Part shown: positions 55,923 to 64,000 of the stretch, piece after piece
Layout of the letters: every line of letters begins with the position of its first letter
Position numbering within the stretch: position 1 is the first letter of the stretch
Assembly (NCBI RefSeq): GCF_002220365.1
Contig: NZ_MTHB01000109.1
Span: 179,161 to 243,160 of the forward strand
Direction: 5' to 3'
Length of the DNA: 64,000 nt
From: Caballeronia sordidicola
GTDB taxonomy: Bacteria > Pseudomonadota > Gammaproteobacteria > Burkholderiales > Burkholderiaceae
Notes under the pieces: model-generated
The model's database searches: none
What the model was told of the DNA's origin: nothing
Seen by the model: the letters and a program-made list of their open reading frames with translations, nothing else
Position numbers and translations under genes: made by a program

Positions 55923-57332
55923 ATGAGCAAAACCATCCATTTCAATGCGTTCGAGATGAACTCCGTCGGCCATCAGTCTCCCGGCCTATGGTCTCATCCA
56001 CGCGACCGGTCATCGCAATACAAGGACCTCGAGTACTGGACGGATCTTGCAAAGATTCTCGAGAAGGGTTTCTTCGACGGCATCTTCATCGCCGATGTGA
56101 TCGGTTATTACGACGTCTATAAAGGCAGCAATTACCACGCGATCCACCAAGCCGCGCAGATCCCCGTCAACGATCCCCTGCAGCTTGCGGCGCCTATCGC
56201 AATGGTGACCGAGCATCTGGGTATCGGCATTACGGCGTCGACGACTTTCGAGCATCCGTACACTTTCGCTCGTCGCCTTTCAACAGCAGACCATCACACT
56301 AAAGGCCGCGTGGGATGGAATATCGTGACGTCGTATCTGGAAAGCGGCGCCAAGAATATCAGCGAAGGAGGCTTGCGCAAGCACGCGAACCGCTATGAAG
56401 TGGCGGCGGAATATATTGAAGTGCTGTACAAGCTTTTCGAGGGGAGCTGGGAAGAAGATGCCGTGGTCCGTGATCGTCACAATCGCGTCTTCACGCATCC
56501 CGAGAAGGTCCATGAGATAGGTCACCACGGCAAATACTTCGACGTGCCCGGCTATCATCTTTGCGAGCCCTCGCCTCAACGCACGCCCGTGCTCTATCAG
56601 GCCGGCGCGTCGGGTGCAGGCAAGGCGTTCGCCGCCCAACACGCCGAGTGCGTGTTCGTGGCCGCTCCGACGAAGGAAGTGTTAAAAGCGTATGTTGCTG
56701 ACGTCCGCGAACAGGCTGCGCTTGCGGGACGTGATCCGGGCGGACTGCTGATCTACAACCTCGTCACGGTCATCGTGGATGAGACGGATGCGAAGGCGCA
56801 AGCCAAGTTCGAGGAGTATCGCCGCTACGCCTCATACGACGGCTCGCTCGTATTTATGTCGGGTTGGACGGGCGTCGACTTCGGTCAGTACGCGCCAACC
56901 GATTTGGTCAAGAAAGTGGAAACCAACGCAATCGTCTCTGCCATCGAACATCTGGCGGGCGGTGCGAAGTCCTGGACCATCGACGAACTCGCGGCATGGG
57001 GTGGTATCGGCGGCATGGGACCGGTCTTCGTGGGTTCCGCGGCAACCGTTGCCGATATTCTGCAAACCTGGGTGGAAGAGACTGGTGTCGACGGCTTCAA
57101 TCTCGCCTATGCGGTCGCTCACGAGACCTTCGAGGATATCGTCAATTACCTGGTGCCGGAGTTGCAACAGCGCGGCGTGTATCGCAAGGAATATACGCCG
57201 GGCACGCTGCGCGAAAAGCTGTTCGGCAAGGGACGTTTGTTGCCGGCCGGGCACCCAGGTGCCAGGTATAGGGACATCGAGGCGTTCAAGCGCGACGAAG
57301 CGGCCGGTTCATTGGTTACCTTGCAGGAATAA
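55923..57332 (+). CDS. LLM-class flavin-dependent monooxygenase, NtaA/SnaA/DszA family
   Basis: 469 residues. The family pattern is clear: IHFNAFEMNSVGHQSPGLW, DLAKILEKGFFDGIFIADV, HLGIGITASTTFEHPY, GRVGWNIVTSYLESGAKN, YFDVPGYHLCEPSPQRTPV and LYQAGASGAGKAFAAQHAE. Members use FMNH2 from a separate reductase to oxidise nitrilotriacetate, EDTA, dibenzothiophene sulfone, dimethylsulfide or sulfonate-type compounds. No flavin reductase gene is in the window. ATG 55923 is preferred over GTG 55899. It is divergent from the MFS-ABC-SfnB group, with 255 bases of shared promoter, supporting a common role. Confidence 0.9.
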   Translation: MSKTIHFNAFEMNSVGHQSPGLWSHPRDRSSQYKDLEYWTDLAKILEKGFFDGIFIADVIGYYDVYKGSNYHAIHQAAQIPVNDPLQLAAPIAMVTEHLGIGITASTTFEHPYTFARRLSTADHHTKGRVGWNIVTSYLESGAKNISEGGLRKHANRYEVAAEYIEVLYKLFEGSWEEDAVVRDRHNRVFTHPEKVHEIGHHGKYFDVPGYHLCEPSPQRTPVLYQAGASGAGKAFAAQHAECVFVAAPTKEVLKAYVADVREQAALAGRDPGGLLIYNLVTVIVDETDAKAQAKFEEYRRYASYDGSLVFMSGWTGVDFGQYAPTDLVKKVETNAIVSAIEHLAGGAKSWTIDELAAWGGIGGMGPVFVGSAATVADILQTWVEETGVDGFNLAYAVAHETFEDIVNYLVPELQQRGVYRKEYTPGTLREKLFGKGRLLPAGHPGARYRDIEAFKRDEAAGSLVTLQE

Positions 57333-57378
57333 CAACCTCAACTGCACGGCTCACTAAGCCACTCGCTTCGTCAACCGA

Positions 57379-58839
57379 TTAACTGGTCAGCTCATGCAGC
57401 TTGTGCATGCCGTCGCGCAGCCACTCCAGCAGCGTGCGATCGGTGCCCACCGGGACGGGTATCTCGGTGTTCAGCTTGCGCAGGGAGTCTTGCTGTTGCG
57501 AAAGCAGGTGACACATCTGCTGACCTATTTCCGGCCGGCTCTTTAACAAGGGCGTCAGGTCCGCCTTATCCAGCCGATAGATTAGCGCCCGCGTCAAAGC
57601 CGTGACTTGCGCCTGAACCGGCAACCCCGCCAGGACGCCCGCTTCACCGATCGAGTCTCCAGGTCCCAGGCGCGCGGATTCGACGGGACCCGACGGTCCC
57701 GTCACCATCACCGACAGGACACCTGACTCGACGATCATCAGGTAATCCGTCACCTCGTCTGACTTGACGACTACCTGGTCAGGTTCATATTCGTGGCGCG
57801 ACAGTCTCTTGGACAGCGCTTCAATTTCCTCACCCTTCAACGCACGGAAGAGATCGACGTGTGACAGGAGCCGTTGCCGGCTGTCGGAGGCGTCGTGGCG
57901 TGGCGGTCGTGGAACGCTCAGTGGCCAGAGCTCGATGCCCGCAGCGGCGAGATGACGATGGCACAGGTCATAAAGCTGGTTCGTCACGACCACAGACTTG
58001 CCCATGTCATCGATATAAACCGTGACTTCGTATTCGATCGAGTTGATCGAGGTTTTCTTGATAAGCGCATACGGTGCCGGCGTTTGCAGCACCCTATTGC
58101 TTCCCGCTACCGCGCGCTCCAACGCGCCAAGGACAGTAGCCGGGCGTTCTTCCGGTGAAATCTGCAGCGCAATGGACACCCCGTGAAGTGCAACGGGACG
58201 GCTACTGTTGGTGATTTTCGCCTTGGCCGCCACGCTATTGGGAACGATGACAACATTGCCTTGAGACGTGAGCAGGTGCGTTGCACGCCAGTTCATTTCC
58301 AACACTTTACCGTCCACGCCATCGACCGAGACCCAGTCCCCAATGTGATACGGCTCGGTCGTATTCAGCACGATCCCGGCGAACACATCGCTAAGCGTGC
58401 TTTGTATGGCGAGACCCAGCACGATTGCCAGCGCACCGGAGGTGGCGACCAGCCCTGTCACCGGCAGCCCCAGCACGAATGCAAGCGAGGCAACGACGGC
58501 GGCAAGAAAAACCAGCGCACCCAGTACGTCCTGGAACAGGCGTTCCCTGTGCCAATGGCGCGATCGGAACGCTGCGTCCAGCGATAGTGTCAGAAGACGC
58601 GCGCCAATGAGCCACCACGAAACCTCGAGGATCTGGGCCGCAAGATGACGGCCCGGGGACTCGGGCCACGGCGCGGGTGTGAAGGGACTCAGGGCCGATC
58701 CGAACAACAGCGCGCTCAGCAGCGCGAAAATCACCAGTCTGAGCAGCAAGCGGATGGTGTCGTTACGTGGAAACGCTGCGCGCCAGAGCACGACGTCCAC
58801 CACGATCAGCACGAAGCCAAGAACCAGGGGATCTTTCAC
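57379..58839 (-). CDS. MscS-type mechanosensitive channel with C-terminal cNMP-binding-like domain
   Basis: 486 residues. Four or five N-terminal helices lead to the MscS pore and beta-domain (LVATSGALAIVLGLAIQSTL, SDVFAGIVLNTTEPYHIGDW, VIVPNSVAAKAKITNSSRP). Residues about 335-455 form a CRP-type cyclic-nucleotide domain (HVDLFRALKGEEIEAL, GDSIGEAGVLAGLPVQAQVTA). The Arg that normally contacts the cyclic phosphate (RxA) is replaced by Gln in this loop, so classical cAMP binding is doubtful. Inner-membrane channel for osmotic downshock, possibly gated by another ligand. It stands alone and is convergent with the monooxygenase gene. Confidence 0.9.
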   Translation of the reverse strand: MKDPLVLGFVLIVVDVVLWRAAFPRNDTIRLLLRLVIFALLSALLFGSALSPFTPAPWPESPGRHLAAQILEVSWWLIGARLLTLSLDAAFRSRHWHRERLFQDVLGALVFLAAVVASLAFVLGLPVTGLVATSGALAIVLGLAIQSTLSDVFAGIVLNTTEPYHIGDWVSVDGVDGKVLEMNWRATHLLTSQGNVVIVPNSVAAKAKITNSSRPVALHGVSIALQISPEERPATVLGALERAVAGSNRVLQTPAPYALIKKTSINSIEYEVTVYIDDMGKSVVVTNQLYDLCHRHLAAAGIELWPLSVPRPPRHDASDSRQRLLSHVDLFRALKGEEIEALSKRLSRHEYEPDQVVVKSDEVTDYLMIVESGVLSVMVTGPSGPVESARLGPGDSIGEAGVLAGLPVQAQVTALTRALIYRLDKADLTPLLKSRPEIGQQMCHLLSQQQDSLRKLNTEIPVPVGTDRTLLEWLRDGMHKLHELTS

Positions 58840-59037
58840 AAGACTGCTCCCGACATAGAGGACTTTGCGTGTTGCCGCGCAACGAACGGGTGCGTAGAGT
58901 CACGTATCGCTTTGTCTGAATTGCCTTCGCATTCTACGGTTTCCTGGTCTTAGCCGTAGAACCTGTCGTGCGTCCGGAACTCGCAGCATGCGCGATGCAA
59001 ACGCCCGAATTTGGGCAAGCGCCCGCACTTTAAACCG

Positions 59038-60402
59038 TCAGGCGTTGCGCGGACCGTCCGGACTGGTTTTTGCCTGCAGCTTCACAGCCTGCCAGCGCGC
59101 TCGCGCTTCTACCCACTCTGCAACCGCGAGCAAACGCTCGTCGTGCTGTGCCGCGCCGATCAGTTGAGCGCCGAGCGGCAGACCAGCGGGCCCGAGGGCG
59201 ATCGGTAGGGTGATGGCGGGAACACCAAGGAATGTCCACGGAGCGCATAACGAAGCGTCGCCGGTATAGTCGAGTCCGACTGGCGCTTCCCCTGTCGCCG
59301 GCGCGACAAGAAGCGCATCAAGACGCATCTCTTGCTGCAGCCAGTGGTCAAAGCGATGGGCCAGCCGCACCTGCGCAGCCCTCGCGCGCGCATAGTCGAC
59401 GCCCGATACGCCGCGACCCTCGATAATCAACGACGTCATGACTGAACTGATCAGGCCGGGCGAACGGTCCAGAAGCGCACCGTGCACCACCGACGCTTCT
59501 ACCGCTAATATTGCAGATACCAGCGCCCCCATGTCCTCCAGTTCGGCTGGCAAATCGACCACGACGACTTCCGCTCCATCGGCTTTCAGTTGTGCAGCCA
59601 GCCAGGCCAACGCACTGTCCTGGGCCGGTTCCACCGCGGTGCCGACTTGCCTGCGCAGCATGCCGATACGGATGACCGCGCTGCCGTCGTTACCCTGGCT
59701 TTTGTTCTTGCCGCTTACGTGGGAAGAGTGAAAGTCCTGATCATCGAAACCCGATACGATTAGAAAGGCATACGCCGCATCCGCGACGTTTGCGGTGAAC
59801 ATGCCGATGTGATCCAGCGATGGCGCCAGCGGCAACACACCGGTTCGGGCAATGCTCCCATAGGTCGGTTTAAACCCCACGACACCGCAGTACGCTGCGG
59901 GACGAATGACGGAACCGAAGGTCTGTGTCCCGAATGCAAGAGGAACAATCCCCGCCGACACAGCCGCGGCAGAACCGCTGGACGAGCCGCCAGGCGTATG
60001 CTTTTCATTCCATGGATTGACCGTCGGACCCGGATGGCGCCAGGCGAACTCTGTAGTAACCGTCTTTCCTACGATGGTTCCACCTGCTTGCCGCAAGCGC
60101 GCCACCAGTACCGCATCAGTCTTGGGCGAGCGGCCCGCGTAGGCCGGTGAGTTGTACTCGGTCGGCATGCCCGCGGTGTCGATGAGATCTTTTATGGCGA
60201 TGGGAACACCCGCGAGCGGCAACCCTATGTCCGCTTGATTGACCACCGGCGCGTCCGGCAGATAGCTGAATGCGTGCAACCACGGTTGGGCTTGTCGGGC
60301 GGCCTTATCGGCGGATTCAATGCTTTGCTGGATTGTCAGAACGCCGCTCTCGACGGCTCGGCGAATGTCGCGCAGGGTAAGCGCGTATGCTGGTTCAGTC
60401 AT
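59038..60402 (-). CDS. Amidase-signature family amidohydrolase
   Basis: About 454 residues. The amidase-signature triad is intact: Lys71 in VPIAIKDL, the Ser of TPGGSSSGSAAAV (near 140-141) and the nucleophile Ser164 in FGSVIRPAAYCG. It hydrolyses a carboxamide to acid and ammonia; the family is broad (GatA-like, AtzF-like and aryl-amidase types), so the substrate is open. The reading frame is open upstream through a short tandem repeat, but starting at ATG 60402 (or the adjacent 60405) gives the family N-terminus. Stand-alone gene. Confidence 0.9.
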   Translation of the reverse strand: MTEPAYALTLRDIRRAVESGVLTIQQSIESADKAARQAQPWLHAFSYLPDAPVVNQADIGLPLAGVPIAIKDLIDTAGMPTEYNSPAYAGRSPKTDAVLVARLRQAGGTIVGKTVTTEFAWRHPGPTVNPWNEKHTPGGSSSGSAAAVSAGIVPLAFGTQTFGSVIRPAAYCGVVGFKPTYGSIARTGVLPLAPSLDHIGMFTANVADAAYAFLIVSGFDDQDFHSSHVSGKNKSQGNDGSAVIRIGMLRRQVGTAVEPAQDSALAWLAAQLKADGAEVVVVDLPAELEDMGALVSAILAVEASVVHGALLDRSPGLISSVMTSLIIEGRGVSGVDYARARAAQVRLAHRFDHWLQQEMRLDALLVAPATGEAPVGLDYTGDASLCAPWTFLGVPAITLPIALGPAGLPLGAQLIGAAQHDERLLAVAEWVEARARWQAVKLQAKTSPDGPRNA

Positions 60403-60420
60403 CATGTGAATGATCCCGGT

Positions 60421-60465
60421 GTGTATTCCATGTATTCCATGTAATCCGTGTCTTCCATGTAATCC
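60421..60465. repeat. 9-base minisatellite upstream of the amidase gene
   Basis: Five units of nine bases, each GTGTATTCC, ATGTATTCC, ATGTAATCC, GTGTCTTCC and ATGTAATCC, lie 16 bases upstream of the amidase start, in its presumed leader. Confidence 0.9.
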
Positions 60466-60665
60466 GTGGCCTAAGCGCGCTAACGCCTTAGTATGCCAGC
60501 CACTCGCCCGAGATAATAATGGCAAAGGGGGCGCGTATTTGCCCAACTATCTCTAGCTGGACTGCCCTGAAGCACGAATGGCCAGGCCGGGAGTTTGCCC
60601 GACCTTAAGGATTTTCGCCCGGAAGCCAAATCAGCCTCCGGGTGCTGAGCATGAGGGATCCACCT

Positions 60666-62324
60666 TCACTGCTGTCTGAGCGGTTGCGTCGCAGAACGCA
60701 TGCGTCGGCCAGCCAAACCCCATACGATCACAGCAATGACCAGAGCGAGCACACCCGCAACGCACAGCGCAGAGGCGAAACCGCTTGCGAAACTTGCCGG
60801 GGCCGCAGTTGCCAGGAACAGCTTTGCGGCCGGCGCTAAATGCTCGGTCGCGTGAACCGCGTCGCCCGCCAGCAGTCTGGACATGAAGTCGGCATCAAGC
60901 GAATTCCTTACTGCGGGAGCATTGGCCAACGCTAAGTCGAGTGCTGTTTGAGTCCGCGATGCAAGCACGGCGCCAAGCACCCCTACTGACGTGACGATCG
61001 CGGTAAAACGCGTGGTCGTGCTGATGCCGGAAGCCATACCGGTTCGATTGGGCGGAACACACGCCATGATTGCCTTCTGCGTATCCCCGTTCAGTATGCC
61101 GGCGCCACAACCCGTAACGATCATGCCGAGTGCAACCAGCCAGTATCTTTGGTCCATGGATACCGACGCGGTCAATATATTTCCCGTGCCGATCAGGCCA
61201 AGCCCGAGCGTCAGCAGCGCGACGCTGGAAAACCGGCCCGCAAGCCATGCTCCTATGTACGGACCCGCGATCATTGCGGTGGCAAACGGAAGCATACCGA
61301 GTCCCGCGCTGACCGCCGGCCATCCGAATGCGTTCTGCAGATACAGTGGCAGGAACGTCATCATGACCTGAGCACAGGCTGCATAACCGAACATGCTAAG
61401 CACAGCAGCAACAAACCGCGCCTGACGAAACAGCTGCAAGTCGATCATCGCATGAGTGCGGTTCTTTTCCAGTTTAAGAAATACGATAAGTAATGCTGTA
61501 CATCCTGCAAACCTGGCGGTTGTGGGCAGGCTTTGCCAACCGTCTGTTTGTGTTCCGATCAACGCCCAGATGCCAAGCGCCAAAGAGGCACCGAACAACA
61601 GGCTTCCCATTACATCGATTGCCCTCGCTTGGCTGTTACGCGACTCGCGAATAGAGCGGTGCACGCACCAGGCGAGCACCGAACAGACAGGAAGGTTCAG
61701 GAGGAAGATCCACCGCCACCCGAGCCACTGCGTTATCACGCCGCCGACTAACGGTGCGACCGTGGTCGCCAGCCCCATGCACATGCCCCATACGGCCCAG
61801 GCACGCGCTCGCGAAGGTCCTTCCTGGAAGGTATTGGCTATGACGGCGAGCGCGGCGGTCAGCAACATCGACGCGCCCACGCCTTTTACCGCCCGAGCGA
61901 GATTCAGGAAAAGCGCCGTGGGTGCAAGCCCGCATCCAAGCGATGCCAGGCAGAACACACCCAGGCCGATCATCATCAGTTTTTTTCGGCCGAAGCGATC
62001 GGCTATGCCGCCAGCGGCCAGCAAGCACGATGCAAAGGCGACCATGTAAGCACTCACGACCCATTCGACGTCAGCAAACCCCACGTGGAATGATCGCGCG
62101 ATCGAGGGCAGGGAGACGGCGACCACGTTGGTATCGAGAACGATCAGCCCGCAGGTTGCCGAGGCGGTGCCCAAAACGAATCGCGCTGCCCGCGTGCTCA
62201 ACACCGGGTTGAAATCCGTGTCCCGCGAATGTTCGTTGTCCGCAGGAAAAGGACCAACTGGAGGCCGCTGCTGGGACGAGCGCTCATGGGCGATCGCTGT
62301 ACTTCTTCGAAACATGGATACCAT
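60666..62324 (-). CDS. DHA2-family MFS drug efflux transporter
   Basis: 552 residues with about 14 helices, the EmrB/QacA type: FVLGTASATCGLIVLDTNVV in helix 1, the motif-A loop GGIADRFGRKKLMM and motif C GLATTVAPLVGGVITQWLGW. About 45 hydrophilic residues precede the first helix. It probably exports a toxic organic compound by proton antiport. Divergent LysR gene 96 bases away is the likely regulator. No membrane-fusion partner gene is adjacent. Confidence 0.9.
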   Translation of the reverse strand: MVSMFRRSTAIAHERSSQQRPPVGPFPADNEHSRDTDFNPVLSTRAARFVLGTASATCGLIVLDTNVVAVSLPSIARSFHVGFADVEWVVSAYMVAFASCLLAAGGIADRFGRKKLMMIGLGVFCLASLGCGLAPTALFLNLARAVKGVGASMLLTAALAVIANTFQEGPSRARAWAVWGMCMGLATTVAPLVGGVITQWLGWRWIFLLNLPVCSVLAWCVHRSIRESRNSQARAIDVMGSLLFGASLALGIWALIGTQTDGWQSLPTTARFAGCTALLIVFLKLEKNRTHAMIDLQLFRQARFVAAVLSMFGYAACAQVMMTFLPLYLQNAFGWPAVSAGLGMLPFATAMIAGPYIGAWLAGRFSSVALLTLGLGLIGTGNILTASVSMDQRYWLVALGMIVTGCGAGILNGDTQKAIMACVPPNRTGMASGISTTTRFTAIVTSVGVLGAVLASRTQTALDLALANAPAVRNSLDADFMSRLLAGDAVHATEHLAPAAKLFLATAAPASFASGFASALCVAGVLALVIAVIVWGLAGRRMRSATQPLRQQ

Positions 62325-62420
62325 CCGTCGAGATGAAATTGATGGAGGTCATCCTATCTGCAACGGTATTAACGGTCACTAACGTAAGATCACAGAATTA
62401 TTCACGAAAATGTTAATACA

Positions 62421-63305
62421 GTGAAACTCGAACTTCGTCATATCCGATGCTTTGTTTGCGTTGCCAAGAACCTCCATTTTGCCCGCGCGGCTGAGGAGCT
62501 GGACATTGCACCGCCCTCGCTCACCAGGCAGATTCAGGAGACCGAGCGGCTATTGAACGTACGTCTGTTTCATCGGACCAAACGGAGCGTTGCACTGACT
62601 GCGGCAGGAGAGGCTTATTTGCCTGAAGCGCTGGGCGCCCTTGCCCACTTGTCGCGCGGGCAGGAACTCGCTGCGCTAGCCGAGCGTGGAGAGCTAGGCC
62701 GGATCGAGGTGGGATACGTTGCGTCGGCGGCATTTGCGGGTGTGCTTCAAAGCACTGTCCGGGGATTTCGTCGTGACAATCCCCGCGTAGACGTGGTCCT
62801 TAGCGAACTCGCGATGGACCGCGTGCCGGCAATGCTTGCTGAAGGTCTTATCGACGTCGCGTATGTCAGGCCGCCCATGCATTATCCAGAGGGGATCCAG
62901 GCGATCACGCTGTATCGCGATCATTTCATTCTGGCCATTCCTGAAGACTCGCTGCTGGCGGATTTGGCGAGTGTTTCTCCCGCCCAATTGCGTGACTGTG
63001 TTTTTGCGTTGCCTGAGCAGGACTTTGGGACGTTTGAAGTCGGGCGAAGGGGGCGTTTTCAACCGCAGCTGGGACAGAAGCCCGGACCGCTGGCCGCGGT
63101 ACTCGCTTGCGTTTCGCTAGGGGGAAATGTCGCGGTAGTGCCACGCACGCTCAGCGACTGCGTTTCGTTACCAGGCGTGGTTTATAAGGCGATTACTGGA
63201 AAACCGATCGTATCGGAAGTCGCCATGGCATTTCGCCGGCATGAACGTGCGCCTGCTGCACGCGCTTTTATCAGTTATACGAAACAGTTGATGGCCGACG
63301 GTTGA
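62421..63305 (+). CDS. LysR-family transcriptional regulator
   Basis: 294 residues with start GTG 62421. The HTH (LRHIRCFVCVAKNLHFARAAEEL, then PPSLTRQIQETERLLNVRLFHR) and effector domain (GRIEVGYVASAAFAGVLQST) are typical of the BenM/CatM-like LysR group. It is divergent from the DHA2 efflux gene, so it probably controls that pump, and its own promoter is the AT-rich spacer before it. Confidence 0.9.
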   Translation: MKLELRHIRCFVCVAKNLHFARAAEELDIAPPSLTRQIQETERLLNVRLFHRTKRSVALTAAGEAYLPEALGALAHLSRGQELAALAERGELGRIEVGYVASAAFAGVLQSTVRGFRRDNPRVDVVLSELAMDRVPAMLAEGLIDVAYVRPPMHYPEGIQAITLYRDHFILAIPEDSLLADLASVSPAQLRDCVFALPEQDFGTFEVGRRGRFQPQLGQKPGPLAAVLACVSLGGNVAVVPRTLSDCVSLPGVVYKAITGKPIVSEVAMAFRRHERAPAARAFISYTKQLMADG

Positions 63306-63383
63306 TAGCCGCCGACCATCGGTTGAACCAGATCGCATATTTGAAGCAATGATCGCTGGAGCCGCATTTTGGGATGGTGTGGG

Positions 63384-63412
63384 AAAGACACAGCTGTCGA
63401 TGCCGTGTCCTT
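63384..63412 (-). terminator. Possible terminator hairpin after the Gly-rich gene
   Basis: Read as minus-strand RNA, AAGGACACGGC and GCUGUGUCUUU pair along 11 bases including two G-U pairs, with a short loop. It lies 26 bases after the stop of the Gly-rich gene; no clear U-tract follows, so the call is weak. Confidence 0.4.
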
Positions 63413-63437
63413 CCCGTTTTGGTCCTGCATCGTTACG

Positions 63438-64000
63438 TTAGTGACTGCCACCATTACCGTTGCCGCCACCATGGCCACCACTGCTACCGCTCGATCCTTT
63501 GCCGGATGAACCGCCGCCCTTGCCACCAGCGTTCGCGCCGCCATTAGAGCCTTGGCCAGACGAGCCTTTGCCCTGGCCGCCGTTGTTTCCGCCGCCGGAT
63601 GAACCACTGCCTTCGCCACCGTTAGAACCGTGGCCCGATGAGCCAGCTCCATGGCCACTGTCGCCACCGTGGCCGCTATCGCCACCGTGGCCACTATCGC
63701 CGCTGTGACCACCGTTGCTGCCGTGACCGCCGTCATTGCCGTGACCACCGTCGCTGCCGTGACCGCTGTCGCTGCCGTGGCCACCGTCGTTGCCGTGGCC
63801 GCTGTCGCCGCCGTGGCCACTATCGCCGCTGTGACCACCGTTGCTGCCGTGACCGCCGTCATTGCCGTGACCACCGTCGCTGCCGTGACCGCTGTCGCTG
63901 CCGTGGCCACCGTCGTTGCCGTGGCCGCTGTCGCCGCCGTGGCCGCCATCGCCGCCGTGGCCGCTATCGCCGCCGTGACCACCGTTGCTGCCATGACCGC
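63438..64000 (-). CDS. Gly/His/Asp/Ser-rich repeat protein, N-terminus outside window
   Basis: Read on the minus strand, the frame ending at TAA 63438-63440 gives over 185 residues built of GHGSDGGHGND and GHGGDSGHGGD type units, passing into a GSSGGGNNGGQGKGSS tail that ends GGNGNGGSH. The 5' end is beyond base 64000. Gly is about half of the residues, with His and Asp alternating, so it may be an extracellular or metal-binding low-complexity protein. A Thr/Val/Ala-rich frame on the same strand is only its out-of-frame shadow. A perfect 126-base tandem duplication (42 codons) lies inside. Confidence 0.7.
   Translation of the reverse strand, partial: GHGSNGGHGGDSGHGGDGGHGGDSGHGNDGGHGSDSGHGSDGGHGNDGGHGSNGGHSGDSGHGGDSGHGNDGGHGSDSGHGSDGGHGNDGGHGSNGGHSGDSGHGGDSGHGGDSGHGAGSSGHGSNGGEGSGSSGGGNNGGQGKGSSGQGSNGGANAGGKGGGSSGKGSSGSSGGHGGGNGNGGSH
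63685..63936 (-). repeat. Perfect 126-base tandem duplication in the Gly-rich gene
   Basis: Bases 63685-63810 and 63811-63936 are identical. The unit is 42 codons and is itself made of shorter GGHG-type repeats. A diverged third copy begins at 63937. Confidence 0.95.

Noticed and set aside
63275..63994. 239-codon minus-strand frame rich in Thr, Val and Ala
   Set aside because: It is the out-of-frame reading of the Gly/His/Asp repeat; the other frame has natural Gly-rich repeat codon usage and a sensible non-repetitive C-terminus ending at 63438.
63661..64000. Regular short repeats at the right edge considered as a CRISPR array
   Set aside because: Units are coding, in frame and without unique spacers; they encode Gly-rich protein repeats.

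Overview
The window looks like a chromosomal segment of a beta-proteobacterium of the Burkholderia sensu lato group (Paraburkholderia or Caballeronia are the best guesses). The basis is high GC, the catabolic gene families present and family-level resemblance; no rRNA, tRNA or core marker gene is present to confirm it. It is an accessory, catabolism-rich region: three ribose-type (CUT2) ABC transporters, six MFS or amino-acid exporters, many oxidoreductases and several divergently placed regulators. Three AT-richer gene-poor stretches (about 5.76-6.53, 11.4-12.4 and 46.4-47.1 kb) and several gene remnants (IS30 transposase, aldehyde dehydrogenase, LuxR regulator, SDR) show past rearrangement.

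Layout. 0-1.3 kb: 3' part of a protein whose visible start resembles the cholera/heat-labile enterotoxin A subunit, followed by an IS30 remnant. 1.5-5.5 kb: hutH with HutC-like operators, a LuxR pseudogene with two lesions, a LysE exporter and a methyltransferase. 6.5-9.2 kb: a seven-repeat HAF protein, then a WYL regulator divergent from a DUF1330 gene. 9.4-13.4 kb: a GH54-type arabinofuranosidase lipoprotein and a secreted alpha/beta hydrolase. 13.5-18.3 kb: M20 peptidase, MHS transporter and serine hydrolase operon with a divergent LysR gene.

18.3-29.8 kb is the most coherent and most interesting unit. On one strand lie a GlnT/GmaS-type glutamine-synthetase homologue and three split glutamate-synthase modules (GlxB, GlxC, GlxD). 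A divergent XRE-cupin regulator follows. On the other strand are RidA, a DAO-family FAD dehydrogenase, both ETF subunits, HutD and ETF-quinone oxidoreductase, closed by a strong terminator. I read this as an ETF-linked version of the gamma-glutamylamide / N-methylglutamate route for amine oxidation; the substrate is inference.

29.8-41.1 kb is an L-rhamnose locus: RhaSQPT importer, RhaM mutarotase, rhamnonolactonase, L-rhamnose dehydrogenase, L-rhamnonate dehydratase, MFS carrier, a probable 2-keto-3-deoxy-L-rhamnonate dehydrogenase and a GbpR-like LysR regulator. The last cleavage enzyme is not in the window. 41.1-46.4 kb: a second CUT2 importer translationally coupled to a GMC oxidoreductase. 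48-57.3 kb: a third CUT2 importer with two different binding proteins, an SfnB-like flavoprotein, an MFS carrier and an NtaA/DszA-type monooxygenase, suggesting organosulfur or amine-like substrate use. 57.4-64 kb: an MscS channel with a cNMP-like domain, an amidase, a DHA2 efflux pump with LysR regulator, and the end of a Gly/His/Asp-rich repeat protein that runs off the window.
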